From Anadara kagoshimensis (taxonomy: Eukaryota; Mollusca; Bivalvia; Arcoida; Arcidae), in contig CM037870.1 in NCBI GenBank assembly GCA_021292105.1, positions 7,971,558 through 8,035,557 on the forward strand: a DNA stretch of 64,000 nucleotides, given 5' to 3'. The translations under genes were made by a program, and so were the position numbers. The notes below the pieces were generated by a model. That model did not search any database, was not told where the DNA came from, and was given only the letters and a program-made list of their open reading frames with translations. Shown here piece by piece: positions 1 to 14,100 of the stretch; positions within the stretch are counted from its first letter, which is position 1; the number at the start of each line of letters is the position of its first letter.

Positions 1-55
1 CCGCCTCTTTCTAGGTAAAAGAATCTTGACTGGGTGTAAAACAAATTACCAAATG
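1..55 (+). repeat. 3' tail of a tRNA-derived SINE
   Basis: GAATCTTGACTGGGTGTAAA matches the ends of SINE copies near 28900-28925 and 38945-38965; the body is left of the window. I see nothing further supportable in 56-1060. Confidence 0.5.
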
Positions 56-1060
56 ACTAAATGATCTAGACCAGAATTTGACTAAATCATAGATATGACT
101 ACAAATCTATAGACATCCATATCAAAGCCATTACAATACTTCTGATGGATTGTATGCAGTGCTTTCACAGATGTGAATCAAAAATAATACTGTAAATCGC
201 TACATTTTCGCATCCGTTAATTTTCACGAGAGTCATCATTTAATGATATTGGCACACTTTTATTTTAGCATCGTCAGATGATGGTTAGTATAATTGTATG
301 GAAGTTATATCAAAATATTTACAATATGCAACTGTTTCGTTCTATGTAAACATTGTTACAATTTCCTTGTTTATTTCCCCATATAGTCTGTACAGAACGT
401 GCAGAAATGTGACGTCAAGAACAATTAGCATAGGAATACACGAGACAGAAATAGAGACGACCTTTGACCTTTCTATTTTTACAAACGCACATGTCTCTGT
501 CTCGCGAGAACGCGATGTTTACATACTGTAAAATAACGTTTCACAGTTAAGATAAACAAACTGAGGTACTAATTTCAGAATTTCTTATATATAAAATAAG
601 AACTATTTTGTTTGTTTGAACAAATGTAGGCCCCGAAACAGCACATGTATAATGATTGAAAAACATTGAAATAGGTCACGATGAAACATCAACAATGTGT
701 ATTGCAACGTGAAAGCACCGTGTTTGATGAATTACAGTATCTGATGTTTTGTTAAAATTGTAAATATAAGAATTCACGGAGCAGATTATGCTAAATTTGT
801 GCAGGCTTCACCGTCGTTTATCACCTCATAAACGACACAAAATTCTATGTCAATTCTTAAATAAAATATTCGTGAAAATTTTATTACCCACACAAATTTA
901 TGGGGGGAAAAAATAATGCCAAAATTTCCAGATCTACAGTATTTCTTAACAGTCACATGTAATCATAGTTTAATGTTTATTGTTATTGCAAGCTTAGGGT
1001 TTACAAGACTCTTAAAACACTTAATGGCCATCATAACACTATTGTTGATTAATAGAATCT

Positions 1061-1201
1061 TACACCAGTAACAGGGTAAGACAGAGATATCTCAAATGAG
1101 GATGAATATTTTCCTGTCCAGAATGAGCTTTAGTGAGTTCTAGACATTGAAAATATTCATCCGAGTTTAAGATATCTCTGTCTTACCCTGTTACTGGTGT
1201 A
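1061..1201. mobile_element. Short palindromic MITE
   Basis: Terminal inverted repeats of ~55 bp: TACACCAGTAACAGGGTAAG at the left and the reverse complement CTTACCCTGTTACTGGTGTA at the right. The interior is ~30 bp. TA ends suggest a Tc1/mariner-type target. Confidence 0.8.
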
Positions 1202-1539
1202 GGATTCTTTTTCTCACACATTTGCAACATAAAACATTATTTGTAAGCAAAAAATTGCATCAAAAGTTCAGTTTTCATGTCACCATCCGTGCCTGCTGAA
1301 AATGATGTAATCGATTTTTGTTGACCTTCTCACATAAAATGATTACGGCATCATCAATAACACGTGTGTAAGTGATTGTGACATTGAGAAATTGTTGGTT
1401 GACTTCGGAACTTTTCTCAACTTATTAGGTCCTCCCAACAATAAATCCAGAGCAGATATAACTATGCGGGAAATTCAGCGTGTAGCCTGTTTCAACCCTA
1501 GGGCGAGACAAGGAAATCCCACATGGGTAAAAACAAGGG

Positions 1540-1830
1540 ATTTCCATGTCACAGGTGTGAGAAAAGAACATGTATCATGGTATGATGTCTACATATCCAA
1601 AATTACCCTTGATATATTTGATGTCTCATAGTTTCCATGTTATTCACATTCTCAATTTAATGTGGCAGGTATAGCTAGCTTAATAGGAGTTGCCTACTCC
1701 TTCCAGAGCACCTGGCCTCACTTACATGGTGGAAGCTCACATTTTTAACTGAAATTTGCCAGTTTTCTTTTTGGATTGTGATTTTGTTGATGGACTGGTA
1801 TAATTTTGTTTGATTATTAATTTGTTCTCT
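1540..1830 (+). mobile_element. Retroelement 3' fragment (GTAGCTAGCT family)
   Basis: It begins with a degenerate coding end (ISKITLDIFDVS, stop) and continues in the shared non-coding segment with TAGCTAGCTTAATAGGAG and GAGCACCTGGCCTCACTT. Copies at 23850, 35100, 53385, 55925 and 63245 share the 3' part but start at different points, as 5'-truncated retrocopies do. Confidence 0.55.
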
Positions 1831-1979
1831 AGTTCTTACTGGAGAAGAACTGTAGAAAATGGCAGAAGACAGAGACAAGTGGAAAACTCTAGTCCTTGCC
1901 CTATGTGCCCCCGGGCAAAAAAGGACTAGGTAGGTAGGTCATTAATTTGTTATACAGATAATCCATATTTCAATTTTAG

Positions 1980-2181
1980 AATGAAGTACTGACCATGGTG
2001 AATGAAGATGTAGCTCGATCACGAGCTGAGGCAGCCAAAACAGCAACCAAAAACCAGAAAGAGGCTGAACTTCTGAAAAATATACCGCCAGTTGGTACAA
2101 GGGTTAGACGAGGCAAAGATTGGAAATATGACCCTATTGATGACAACGGTCCGGGAACAGTTACTGGACATAAGGGCAAAG
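1980..2181 (+). CDS. Gene 1 exon 1: N-terminal helix and start of MIB/HERC2 domain 1
   Basis: The acceptor is CAATTTTAG at 1971-1979 and the donor AAAG|GTAATG, ending in phase 1. The ATG at 1995 sits in ACCATGG, a good start context. The sequence after it is rich in Ala, Lys, Arg and Glu, and then reads PVGTRVRRGKDWKY and GTVTGHKGKG. Because the frame stays open back to the acceptor, this may be an internal exon of a longer gene that begins left of the window. Confidence 0.8.
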
Positions 2182-5100
2182 GTAATGCTAATTAAGTTCC
2201 CCATCAACCTGGACTATATGGGGATAACATTTGTGTAGAAATAATTTAATGACTACCATTGGTCTTAAAGATAAACATAATAAACATGCACAGCAATTAC
2301 TCACTATAAAAAGGCATTCATATGTTTTTTCCTCCAAGAGAATTTTCAAAAGTTGGCAGGTTTGATCTTTTCTACTAGTAATGAATTAAATTCTATTTCA
2401 AATTCCCAGAAGAATAATATTTTATTTCTAGAGAAAACATCAAATTATGAATTCCATATTCATTAAAAATATACTTCTGCATATAGAGTATATAATGTCA
2501 CATGGTATACATTGGGGAGATGCCTTTGGGTTTAAGCCTAATACTTTAACACCTCAGCCACTGAATACCAATATAAATTGAATGAAATATGATTGTTAAG
2601 TAACAATATTTAATCATACATATGTTTTTTTATTTCCTGTATAACAATGTTTAATCATACATCTATTTCCTTTGTACATCTAGGATGGGTTACTGTAGAG
2701 TGGTATAGTCACTCTGGTTTTCTCCAACATCCCTGAACAATGTTTAATCATACATCTATTTCCTGTGTACATCTAGGCTGGGTTACTGTAGAATGGTATA
2801 GTCACTCTGGTTTTCTCTACCATCCCTGAACAATGTTTAATCATACATCTATTTCCTGTGTACATCTAGGCTGGGTTACTGTAGAATGGGTATAGTCACT
2901 CTGGTTTTCTCTACCATCCCTGAACAATGTTTAATCATACATCTATTTCCTGTGTACATCTAGGCTGGGTTACTGTAGAGTGGTATAGTCACTCTGGTTT
3001 TCTCTACCATCCCTGAACAATGTTTAATCATACATCTATTTCCTTGTAATCTAGGCTGGGTTACTGTAGAGTGGTATAGTCACTCTGGTTTTCTCCACCC
3101 CTGAACAATGTTTAATCATGCATCTATTTCCTGTGTAATCTAGGCTGGGTTACTGTAGAGTGGTATAGTCACTCTGGTTTTCTCCATCCCTGAACAATGT
3201 ATAATCATACATCTATTTCCTGTGTACATCTAGGCTGGGTTACTGTAGAGTGGGATAGTCACTCTGGTTTTCTCCAACATCCCTGAACAATGTATAATCA
3301 TACATCTATTTCCTGTGTACATCTAGGCTGGGTTACTGTAGAATGGGATAGTCACTCCGGTTTTCTCCACCATCCCTGAACAATGTTTAATCATACATCT
3401 ATTTCCTGTGTACATCTAGGCTGGGTTACTGTAGAGTGGTAGTCACTCCGGTTTTCTCTACCATCCCAGAACAATGTTAATCATACATCTATTTCCTGTG
3501 TACATCTAGGCTGGGTTACTGTAGAGTGGTATAGTCACTCCGGTTTTCTCTACCATCCCAGAACAATGTATAATCATACATCTATTTCCTGTGTAATCTA
3601 GGCTGGGTTACTGTAGAATGGGATAGTCACTCCGGTTTTCTCTACCATCCCAGAACAATGTTTAATCATACATCTATTTCCTGTGTACATCTAGGCTGGG
3701 TTACTGTAGAATGGGATAGTCACTGGTTTTCTCCATCATTCCTGAACAATGTATAATCATACATCTATTTCCTGTGTACATCTAGGCTGGGTTACTGTAG
3801 AATGGGATAGTCACTACAGTTTTCTCTACCATCCCTGAACAATGTACAATCATACATCTATTTCCTGTGTACATCTAGGCTGGGTTACTGTAGAGTGGTA
3901 TAGTCACTCCGGTTTTCTCTACCATCCCTGAACAATGTTAATCATACATCTATTTCCTGTGTACATCTAGGCTGGGTTACTGTAGAATGGGATAGTCACT
4001 CTTTTCTCTCCATCCCTGAACAATGTATAATCATACATCTATTTCCTGTGTACATCTAGGCTGGGTTACTGTAGAATGGGATAGTCACTCCAGTTTTCTC
4101 TACCATCCCTGAACAATGTACAATCATACATCTATTTCCTGTGTACATCTAGGCTGGGTTACTGTAGAGTAGGATAGTCACTCCAGTTTTCTCTACCATC
4201 CCTGAACAATGTATAATCATACATCTATTTCCTGTGTACATCTAGGCTGGGTTACTGTAGAGTGGTATAGTCACTCCGTTTTCTCCCATCCTGAACATGT
4301 TTATCATACTCTATTTCCTGTGTACATCTAGGCTGGGTTACTGTAGAGTGGGATAGTCACTCCGGTTTTCTCCACATCCTGAACAATGTTAATCATACAT
4401 CTATTTCCTGTGTACATCTAGGATGGTTACTGTAGAGTGGTATAGTCACTCCAGTTTTCTCCAATCCTGAACAATGTTTAATCATACATCTATTTCCTGT
4501 GTACATCTAGGCTGGTTTACTGTAGAGTGGTATAGTCACTCCAGTTTTCTCCAACATCCTGAACAATGTTAATCATACATCTATTTCCTGTGTACATCTA
4601 GGCTGGGTTTGTAGAGTGGTATAGTCACTCCAGTTTTCTCCACCATCCTGAACAATGTTAATCATACATCTATTTCCTGTGTACATCTAGGCTGGGTTAC
4701 TGTAGAGTGGTATAGTCACTCCAGTTTTCTCCACCATCCTTGAACAATGTTTAATCATACATCTATTTCCTGTGTACATCTAGGCTGGGTTACTGTAGAG
4801 TGGTATAGTCACTCCAGTTTTCTCCACCATCCTGAACATGTTTAATCATACATCTATTTCCTTGTACATCTAGGATGGGTTTCTGTAGAGTGGTATAGTC
4901 ACTCCAGTTTTCTCCACCATCCTTGAACATGTTTAATCATACATCTATTTCCTTGTACATCTAGGATGGGTTACTGTAGAGTGGTATAGTCACTCCAGTT
5001 TTCTCCCATCCATGAACATGTTTAATCATACATCTATTTCCTGTGTACATCTAGGCTGGGTTACTGTAGAGTGGTATAGTCACTCCAGTTTTCTCCACCA

Positions 5101-8100
5101 TCCTGAACATGTTTAATCATACATCTATTTCCTGTGTACATCTAGGATGGGTTTCTGTAGAGTGGTATAGTCACTCCAGTTTTCTCCACATCCTGAACAT
5201 GTTTAATCATACATCTATTTCCTTGTACATCTAGGCTGGGTTACTGTAGAGTGGTATAGTCACTCCAGTTTTCTCCACCATCCATGAACATGTTTAATCA
5301 TACATCTATTTCCTGTGTACATCTAGGCTGGGTTACTGTAGAGTGGTATAGTCACTCCAGTTTTCTCCACCATCCATGAACAATGTATAATCATACATCT
5401 ATTTCCTGTGTACATCTAGGCTGGGTTACTGTAGAGTGGTATAGTCACTCCAGTTTTCTCCACCATCCATGAACAATGTATAATCATACATCTATTTCCT
5501 GTGTACATCTAGGCTGGGTTTCTGTAGAGTGGTATAGTCACTCCAGTTTTCTCCACCATCCTTGAACAATGTTTAATCATACATCTATTTCCTGTGTACA
5601 TCTAGGCTGGGTTACTGTAGAGTGGTATAGTCACTCCAGTTTTCTCCACCATCCTTGAACATGTTTAATCATACATCTATTTCCTTTGTACATCTAGGAT
5701 GGGTTTCTGTAGAGTGGTATAGTCACTCCAGTTTTCTCCACATCCTTGAACAATGTTTAATCATACATCTATTTCCTTGTACATCTAGGCTGGGTTACTG
5801 TAGAGTGGTATAGTCACTCCAGTTTTCTCCACATCCTTGAACAATGTTTAATCATACATCTATTTCCTGTGTACATCTAGGCTGGGTTACTGTAGAGTGG
5901 TATAGTCACTCCGTTTTCTCCACTATCCATGAACAATGTTTAATCATACATCTATTTCCTGTGTACATCTAGGCTGGGTTACTGTAGAGTGGGATAGTCA
6001 CTCCGGTTTTCTCTACATCCCATGAACAATGTTAATCATACATCTATTTCCTGTGTACATCTAGGCTGGGTTACTGTAGAGTGGTATAGTCACTCCGGTT
6101 TTCTCTACCATCCCAGAACAATGTTAATCATACATCTATTTCCTGTGTACATCTAGGCTGGGTTACTGTAGAATGGGATAGTCACTCCGGTTTTCTCTCA
6201 TCCTGAACAATGTAATCATACATCTATTTCCTGTGTACATCTAGGCTGGGTTACTGTAGAATGGGATAGTCACTCTGGTTTTCCTCATCCTGAACAATGT
6301 ATAATCATACATCTATTTCCTGTGTACATCTAGGCTGGGTTACTGTAGAATGGATAGTCACTCAGTTTTCTCTACCATCCCTGAACAATGTACAATCATA
6401 CATCTATTTCCTGTGTACATCTAGGCTGGGTTACTGTAGAGTGGGATAGTCACTCCGGTTTTTCTATCATCCCAGAACAATGTTAATCATACATCTATTT
6501 CCTGTGTACATCTAGGCTGGGTTACTGTAGAATGGGATAGTCACTCTGTTTTCTCTCCATCCCTGAACAATGTACAATCATACATCTATTTCCTGTGTAC
6601 ATCTAGGCTGGGTTACTGTAGAGTGGATAGTCACTCCAGTTTTCTCTACCATCCCTGAACAATGTTCATACATCTATTTCCTGTGTACATCTAGGCTGGG
6701 TTACTGTAGAGTAGGATAGTCACTCCAGTTTTCTCTACCATCCATGAACAATGTTAATCATACATCTATTTCCTGTTCATCTAGGCTGGGTTACTGTAGA
6801 GTGGTATAGTCACTCCAGTTTTCTCCACCATCCATGAACATGTTTAATCATACATCTATTTCCTGTGTACATCTAGGCTGGGTTACTGTAGAGTGGTATA
6901 GTCACTCCAGTTTTCTCCACCATCCATGAACAATGTATAATCATACATCTATTTCCTGTTACATCTAGGCTGGGTTACTGTAGAGTGGTATAGTCACTCC
7001 AGTTTCTCCACCATCCATGAACAATGTTAATCATACATCTATTTCCTGTACATCTAGGCTGGGTTACTGTAGAGTGGGATAGTCACTCTGTTTTCTCCAC
7101 CATCCATGAACATGTTTAATATACATCTATTTCCTGTGTACATCTAGGCTGGGTTACTGTAGAGTGGGATAGTCATCTGGTTTTCTCCACCATCCCTGAA
7201 CAATATTTAATAATACATCTATTTCCTGTGTACATCTAGGCTGGGTTACTGTAGTGGGATAGTCACTGGTTTTCTCCACCATCCTGAACAATGTATAATC
7301 ATACATCTATTTCCTGTGTACATCTAGGCTGGGTTACTGTAGAATGGGATAGTCACTCCAGTTTTCTCCACCATCCTGAACAATGTATAATCATACATCT
7401 ATTTCCTGTGTACATCTAGGCTGGGTTACTGTAGAATGGGATAGTCACTGGTTTTCTCCACCATCCTGAACAATGTTAATCATACATCTATTTCCTGTGT
7501 ACATCTAGGCTGGGTTACTGTAGAATGGGATAGTCACTCCGGTTTTCTCCACCATCCTGAACATGTTTATCATACATCTATTTCATGTGTACATCTAGGC
7601 TGGGTTACTGTAGAATGGGATAGTCACTCCGGTTTTCTCCACCATCCCTGAACAATGTTTAATCATACATCTATTTCCTGTGTACATCTAGGCTGGGTTA
7701 CTGTAGAATGGGATAGTCACTACAGTTTTCTCCACCATCCTTGAACAATGTTTAATCATACATCTATTTCCTGTGTACATCTAGGCTGGGTTACTGTAGA
7801 GTGGTATAGTCACTCCAGTTTTCTCCACCATCCATGAACATGTTTAATCATACATCTATTTCCTGTGTACATCTAGGCTGGGTTACTGTAGAGTGGGATA
7901 GTCACTCTGTTTTCTCCACCATCCATGAACATGTTTAATAATACATCTATTTCCTGTGTACATCTAGGCTGGGTTACTGTAGAGTGGGATAGTCAATTCT
8001 GGTTTTCTCCACCATCCCTGAACAATGTTTAATATACATCTATTTCCTGTGTACATCTAGGCTGGGTTACTGTAAATGGGATAGTCATCTTTTCTCCACC

Positions 8101-11100
8101 ATCCTGAACAATGTAATCATACATCTATTTCCTGTGTACATCTAGGCTGGGTTACTGTAAATGGGATAGTCAGTTTTCTCCACCATCCTTGAACAATGTA
8201 TCATACATCTATTTCCTGTGTACATCTAGGCTGGGTTACTGTAGAATGGGATAGTCACTACAGTTTTCTCCACCATCCTGAACAATGTAATCATACATCT
8301 ATTTCATGTGTACATCTAGGCTGGGTTACTGTAGAATGGGATAGTCACTACCGTTTTCTCCACCATCCTTGAACAATGTTTAATCATACATCTATTTCAT
8401 GTGTACATCTAGGCTGGGTTACTGTAGAATGGGATAGTCACTCCGGTTTTCTCCACCATCCTGAACAATGTTTAATCATACATCTATTTCCTGTGTACAT
8501 CTAGGCTGGGTTACTGTAGAATGGGATAGTCACTCCGGTTTTCTCCACCATCCCTGAACAATGTTTAATCATACATCTATTTCATGTGTACATCTAGGCT
8601 GGGTTACTGTAGAATGGGATAGTCACTCCGGTTTTTTCTACCATCCCTGAACAATGTATAATCATACATCTATTTTCTGTGTACATCTATGCTAGGTTAC
8701 TGTAGAATGGGATAGTCACTCCGTTTTCTCCATCCATGAACAATGTATAATCATACATCTATTTCTGTGTACATCTATGCTGGTTACTGTAGAATGGGAT
8801 AGTCACTCCAGTTTTCTCCACCATCCATGAACATGTTAATCATACATCTATTTCCTGTGTACATCTAGCTGGTTACTGTAGAATGGGATAGTCACTCCGG
8901 TTTTCTATACCATCCCTGAACATGTTAATCATACATCTATTTCATGTGTACATCTAGCTAGGGTTACTGTAGAGTGGTATAGTCACTCCGTTTTCTCCAC
9001 CATCCCTGAACAATGTATAATCATACATCTATTTCCTGTGTACATCTAGGCTGGGTTACTGTAGAGTGGTATAGTCACTCCAGTTTTCTCCACCATCCAT
9101 GAACAATGTTAATCATACATCTATTTCCTTGTACATCTAGGCTGGGTTACTGTAGAGTGGTATAGTCAATCTGGTTTTCTCCACCATCCCTGAACATGTT
9201 TAATATACATCTATTTCCTGTGTACATCTAGGCTGGGTTACTGTAAGTGGGATAGTCAATCTGGTTTTCTCCACCATCCCTGAACAATGTTTAATCAATA
9301 CATCTATTTCCTGTGTACATCTAGGCTGGGTTACTGTAAATGGGATAGTCACTCTTTTTCTCCACCATCCCTTGAACAATGTATAATCATACATCTATTT
9401 CCTGTGTACATCTAGGCTGGGTTACTGTAGAAGTGGGATAGTCATCTGGTTTTCTCCACCATCCTGAACAATGTATAATCATACATCTATTTCCTGTGTA
9501 CATCTAGGCTGGGTTACTGTAAATGGGATAGTCACTCCGGTTTTCTCCACCATCCCTGAACATGTTATCATACATCTATTTCCTGTGTACATCTAGGCTG
9601 GGTTACTGTAGAATGGGATAGTCACTCCGGTTTTCTCCACCATCCCTGAACAATGTTTAATCATACATCTATTTCCTGTGTACATCTAGGCTGGGTTACT
9701 GTAGAATGGGATAGTCACTCAGTTTTCTCCACCATCCTGAACAATGTTTAATCATACATCTATTTCCTGTGTACATCTAGGCTGGGTTACTGTAGAATGG
9801 TATAGTCACTCAGTTTTCTCCACCATCCTGAACATGTTTAATCATACATCTATTTCCTGTGTACATCTAGGCTGGGTTACTGTAGAGTGGTATAGTCACT
9901 CCAGTTTTCTCCACCATCCATGAACATGTTTAATCATACATCTATTTCCTGTGTACATCTAGGCTGGGTTACTGTAGAGTGGGATAGTCAATCTGGTTTT
10001 CTCCACCATCCATGAACATATTTAATAACATCTATTTCCTGTGTACATCTAGGCTGGGTTACTGTAGAGTGGGATAGTCAATCTGGTTTTCTCCACCATC
10101 CCTGAACAATATTTAATAATACATCTATTTCCTGTGTACATCTAGGCTGGGTTACTGTAAAGTGGGATAGTCATTCTGGTTTTCTCCACCATCCCTGAAC
10201 AATGTTTAATCATACATCTATTTCCTGTGTACATCTAGGCTGGGTTACTGTAGAATGGGATAGTCACTCCAGTTTTCTCCACCATCCTTGAACAATGTAT
10301 AATCATACATCTATTTCCTGTGTACATCTAGGCTGGGTTACTGTAAAGTGGGATAGTCATTCTGGTTTTCTCCACCATCCCTGAACAATGTATAATCATA
10401 CATCTATTTCCTGTGTACATCTAGGCTGGGTTACTGTAGAATGGGATAGTCACTACAGTTTTCTCCACCATCCTTGAACAATGTTTAATCATACATCTAT
10501 TTCATGTGTACATCTAGGCTGGGTTACTGTAGAATGGGATAGTCACTCCGGTTTTCTCCACCATCCCTGAACAATGTTTAATCATACATCTATTTCATGT
10601 GTACATCTAGGCTGGGTTACTGTAGAATGGGATAGTCACTCCGGTTTTCTCCACCATCCTGAACAATGTTTAATCATACATCTATTTCATGTGTACATCT
10701 AGGCTGGTTACTGTAGAATGGGATAGTCACTCCGGTTTTTCTACCATCCCTGAACAATGTATAATCATACATCTATTTTCTGTGTACATCTATGCTAGGT
10801 TACTGTAGAATGGGATAGTCACTCCAGTTTTCTCCACTATCCATGAACAATGTATAATCATACATCTATTTCCTGTGTACATCTAGGATGGGTTACTGTA
10901 GAATGGGATAGTCACTCCGGTTTTCTCCACCATCCATGAACATGTTTAATCATACATCTATTTCATGTGTACATCTATGCTAGGTTACTGTAGAATGGGA
11001 TAGTCACTCCGGTTTTCTATACCATCCCTGAACAATGTATAATCATACATCTATTTACTGTGTACATCTAGGCTGGGTTACTGTAGAGTGGGATAGTCAC

Positions 11101-14100
11101 TCCAGTTTTCTCCACCATCCCTGAACAATGTTTAATCATACATCTATTTACTGTGTACATCTAGGCTGGGTTACTGTAGAGTGGGATAGTCACTCAGGTT
11201 TTCTCCACCATTCCTGAACTATGTATAATCATACATCTATTTCCTGTGTACATCTAGGCTGGGTTACTGTAGAGTGGGATAGTCACTCTGGTTTTCTCCA
11301 CATTCCTGAACAATGTATAATCATACATCTATTTCCTGTGTACATCTAGGCTGGGTTACTGTAGAGTGGGATAGTCACTCTGGTTTTCTCCATCATTCCT
11401 GAACAATGTATAATCATACATCTATTTCCTTGTACATCTAGGCTGGGTTACTGTAGAGTGGGATAGTCACTCTGGTTTTCTCCATCATTCCTGAACAATG
11501 TTAATCATACATCTATTTCCTTTGTACATCTAGGATGGGTTACTGTAGAGTGGTATAGTCACTCGGTTTTCTCCACATCCCTGAACAATGTTAATCATAC
11601 ATCTATTTCCTTGTACATCTAGGCTGGGTTACTGTAGAGTGGATAGTCACTCGGTTTTCTCTACCATCCCTGAACAATGTTTAATCATACATCTATTTCC
11701 TGTGTACATCTAGGCTGGGTTACTGTAGAGTGGGATAGTCAATCCGGTTTTCTCCAATATCCTTGAACAATGTTTAATCATACATCTATTTCCTGTGTAC
11801 ATCTAGGCTGGGTTACTGTAGAATGGGATAGTCATAACAAAGGTAAATACAGATTTGGTGCAGAAGCTGCCATGGATGTAAAACCTGTTGATGAACCCCG
11901 ATATCTAAGTGATGGTGAAATGACCGCTGTGGGAGTAAGGGTACGAAGAGGTAAAATATTAGACACTTAACACAGATCACATGCTAAGACAAAAAAAATA
12001 TAATAACTTAACAACAACAAACATTTTAATGCTAAGACCTAAAAGCTAGAACCTTTTCAATGCCAAGTTTTATAAGTCACCAGCTATGAAACAAATATTT
12101 TATCACTGAAATACTAAAGTCAAACCTGTCTTTAAAGGCCACCCTAGGGAACCATTTAAAGCTACCTTTGTAGGCAGGTGGCCTTTATATACAGGTTTAA
12201 ATAGCATGAATAAAGAACAATTGGGATAAAATTGACTAGACTTTAAAAGCAGGTAATGGCTATATAGGCAGGTTGTACATTTCCAGTTCACGAGCTTTGA
12301 CCACAAAAAGAAATCATCACAAGTTTCACTGCTGATATGAATAAGTCTATGACCACAGCTATGACAACAACAAAAATAGATATTTCCTTCCTGATATCAA
12401 CAAGTAAACTGTTTGTTACTATGTTACTATAATATACTGCATCTCAAAATTCAGGTTATTTCTGTGGTTCCACATTTTAGCTCCACTGACTATATCCAGC
12501 TCAGTTTATGGCATGATGAGCTATGCATCTGTGTGTGTGTGTCTATGTTACATAGAGTAACTTCATCCTATGACCTCAGTCGGTTCAGACCACCTCGAGG
12601 GTCAGGTCTACAGTCTCATCAGTCAGCTAAACAACCTTGATGGTCACGTCCCTGGTCCTCATTTCACCATATTGACATCATATATAGTAAATAATTGTAT
12701 ACCGGTAATAATCATGATAATATAAATGTCAACCATTGCAGTCAGACAAGGTCTCAAGCCTGTGACCTCTAAAAAGATAGATGAGCGAAATATGAATTAA
12801 GCTAAAACCTCAGACCATTACCAATAGTCCATGAAATGTGTTTTGTATGATGTTTATAATCTTAAAGTCAAATACTTACAGGACCAGACTGGGAGTGGGG
12901 GAGCCAAGATGGAGGTGAAAGGGCAACAGGGGTCATATTCAAGATAGAGGATAGTGGTATAGTGCATGTAAGTACCAGTCCATGTATAGTGTTTAGGCTG
13001 AGCAATTTGACAAATTTATTTGTTTTTTGACGAATTTGTACCATAAAAATCGAAAAATGAATGAATAAAATAAAAAGTTCAAATTACACAAATTTTCCCC
13101 ATTTTGACAGTTTTTTAATTAAAAGTATCAGTACTAAAAAACAGGATTTTTGTATAGAAATTGTACTAAAATCAAACACTGAACAATAAAAGAGTACCTA
13201 AATGGCAACCTAGCACACTAAAAATGTACTGATCTGGACAAAAAAATAAATTTGATTTGTCAGCCTGAGTGTTGTTGACACATTTCAATACTTGATATCA
13301 ACTTCAGTAAAATATGTATGGATAAACATGAAAAAACATGAAAAAGACCACCCATGGTACTTCAGAAATATGGACTTTATAGACAGGTGGTCTTTACATA
13401 GAGGTTCTTATGGTTGAAATATAAAGCAAAGGGACCTTAATACACTGACACTGATCTTAATGAACAGATGGGTAAATGTATGTAGTCACTGTAGCAGGTT
13501 TTACTGTACTTAGTTTCCATTGTTTTCTCTGAAACTTTAAGATAGCCAGTCAAATATCATGAATATATAAACCATATCAAATTGGTATTTTTATCTGCAA
13601 ATGTCTTATCATCCTCATGCATGGGGCCTTGGTGGCTAGGTGGTCTAAAAAGTGTGCTTACAGATAACAGTGCCTTTCACATCCTCCCTGGGTTGAATCC
13701 CATTCGGGGCACATCTAGAGTGAGAAAATTGTGTTCACTTGCCAAGGGTTGGTTCTGTCTTAAGGCACTCCAGTTTCCTCTACCATCTATGAACTGACAG
13801 CATTAATATAAGTGAAAGAATCTTATTCTTTATCATCCTCAGTTTTTATAGAGATGTTTATTGAGTCATTTCTGATGATCTGCTAGTTTGCCAATATTAT
13901 AGAAATGAAATTATTTTCTTTTTGTTATGGAAGTATGAAAGAATTGACATATCGCCGACCACGCTTACAATGTTCCAACACTGGCCCCCATCACTGCACC
14001 AAAGCAGCGTCAAGGCAACTAATGATGTACTAGTGTCAGTGACATCATTAAATGGCACTATTCAGGCCGAGTTTTCATTCTTTTTTGCATGTAAATCAAG

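Noticed and set aside
2590..11806. CRISPR-like array
   Set aside because: Units are contiguous tandem repeats without unique spacers, in a eukaryotic intron.
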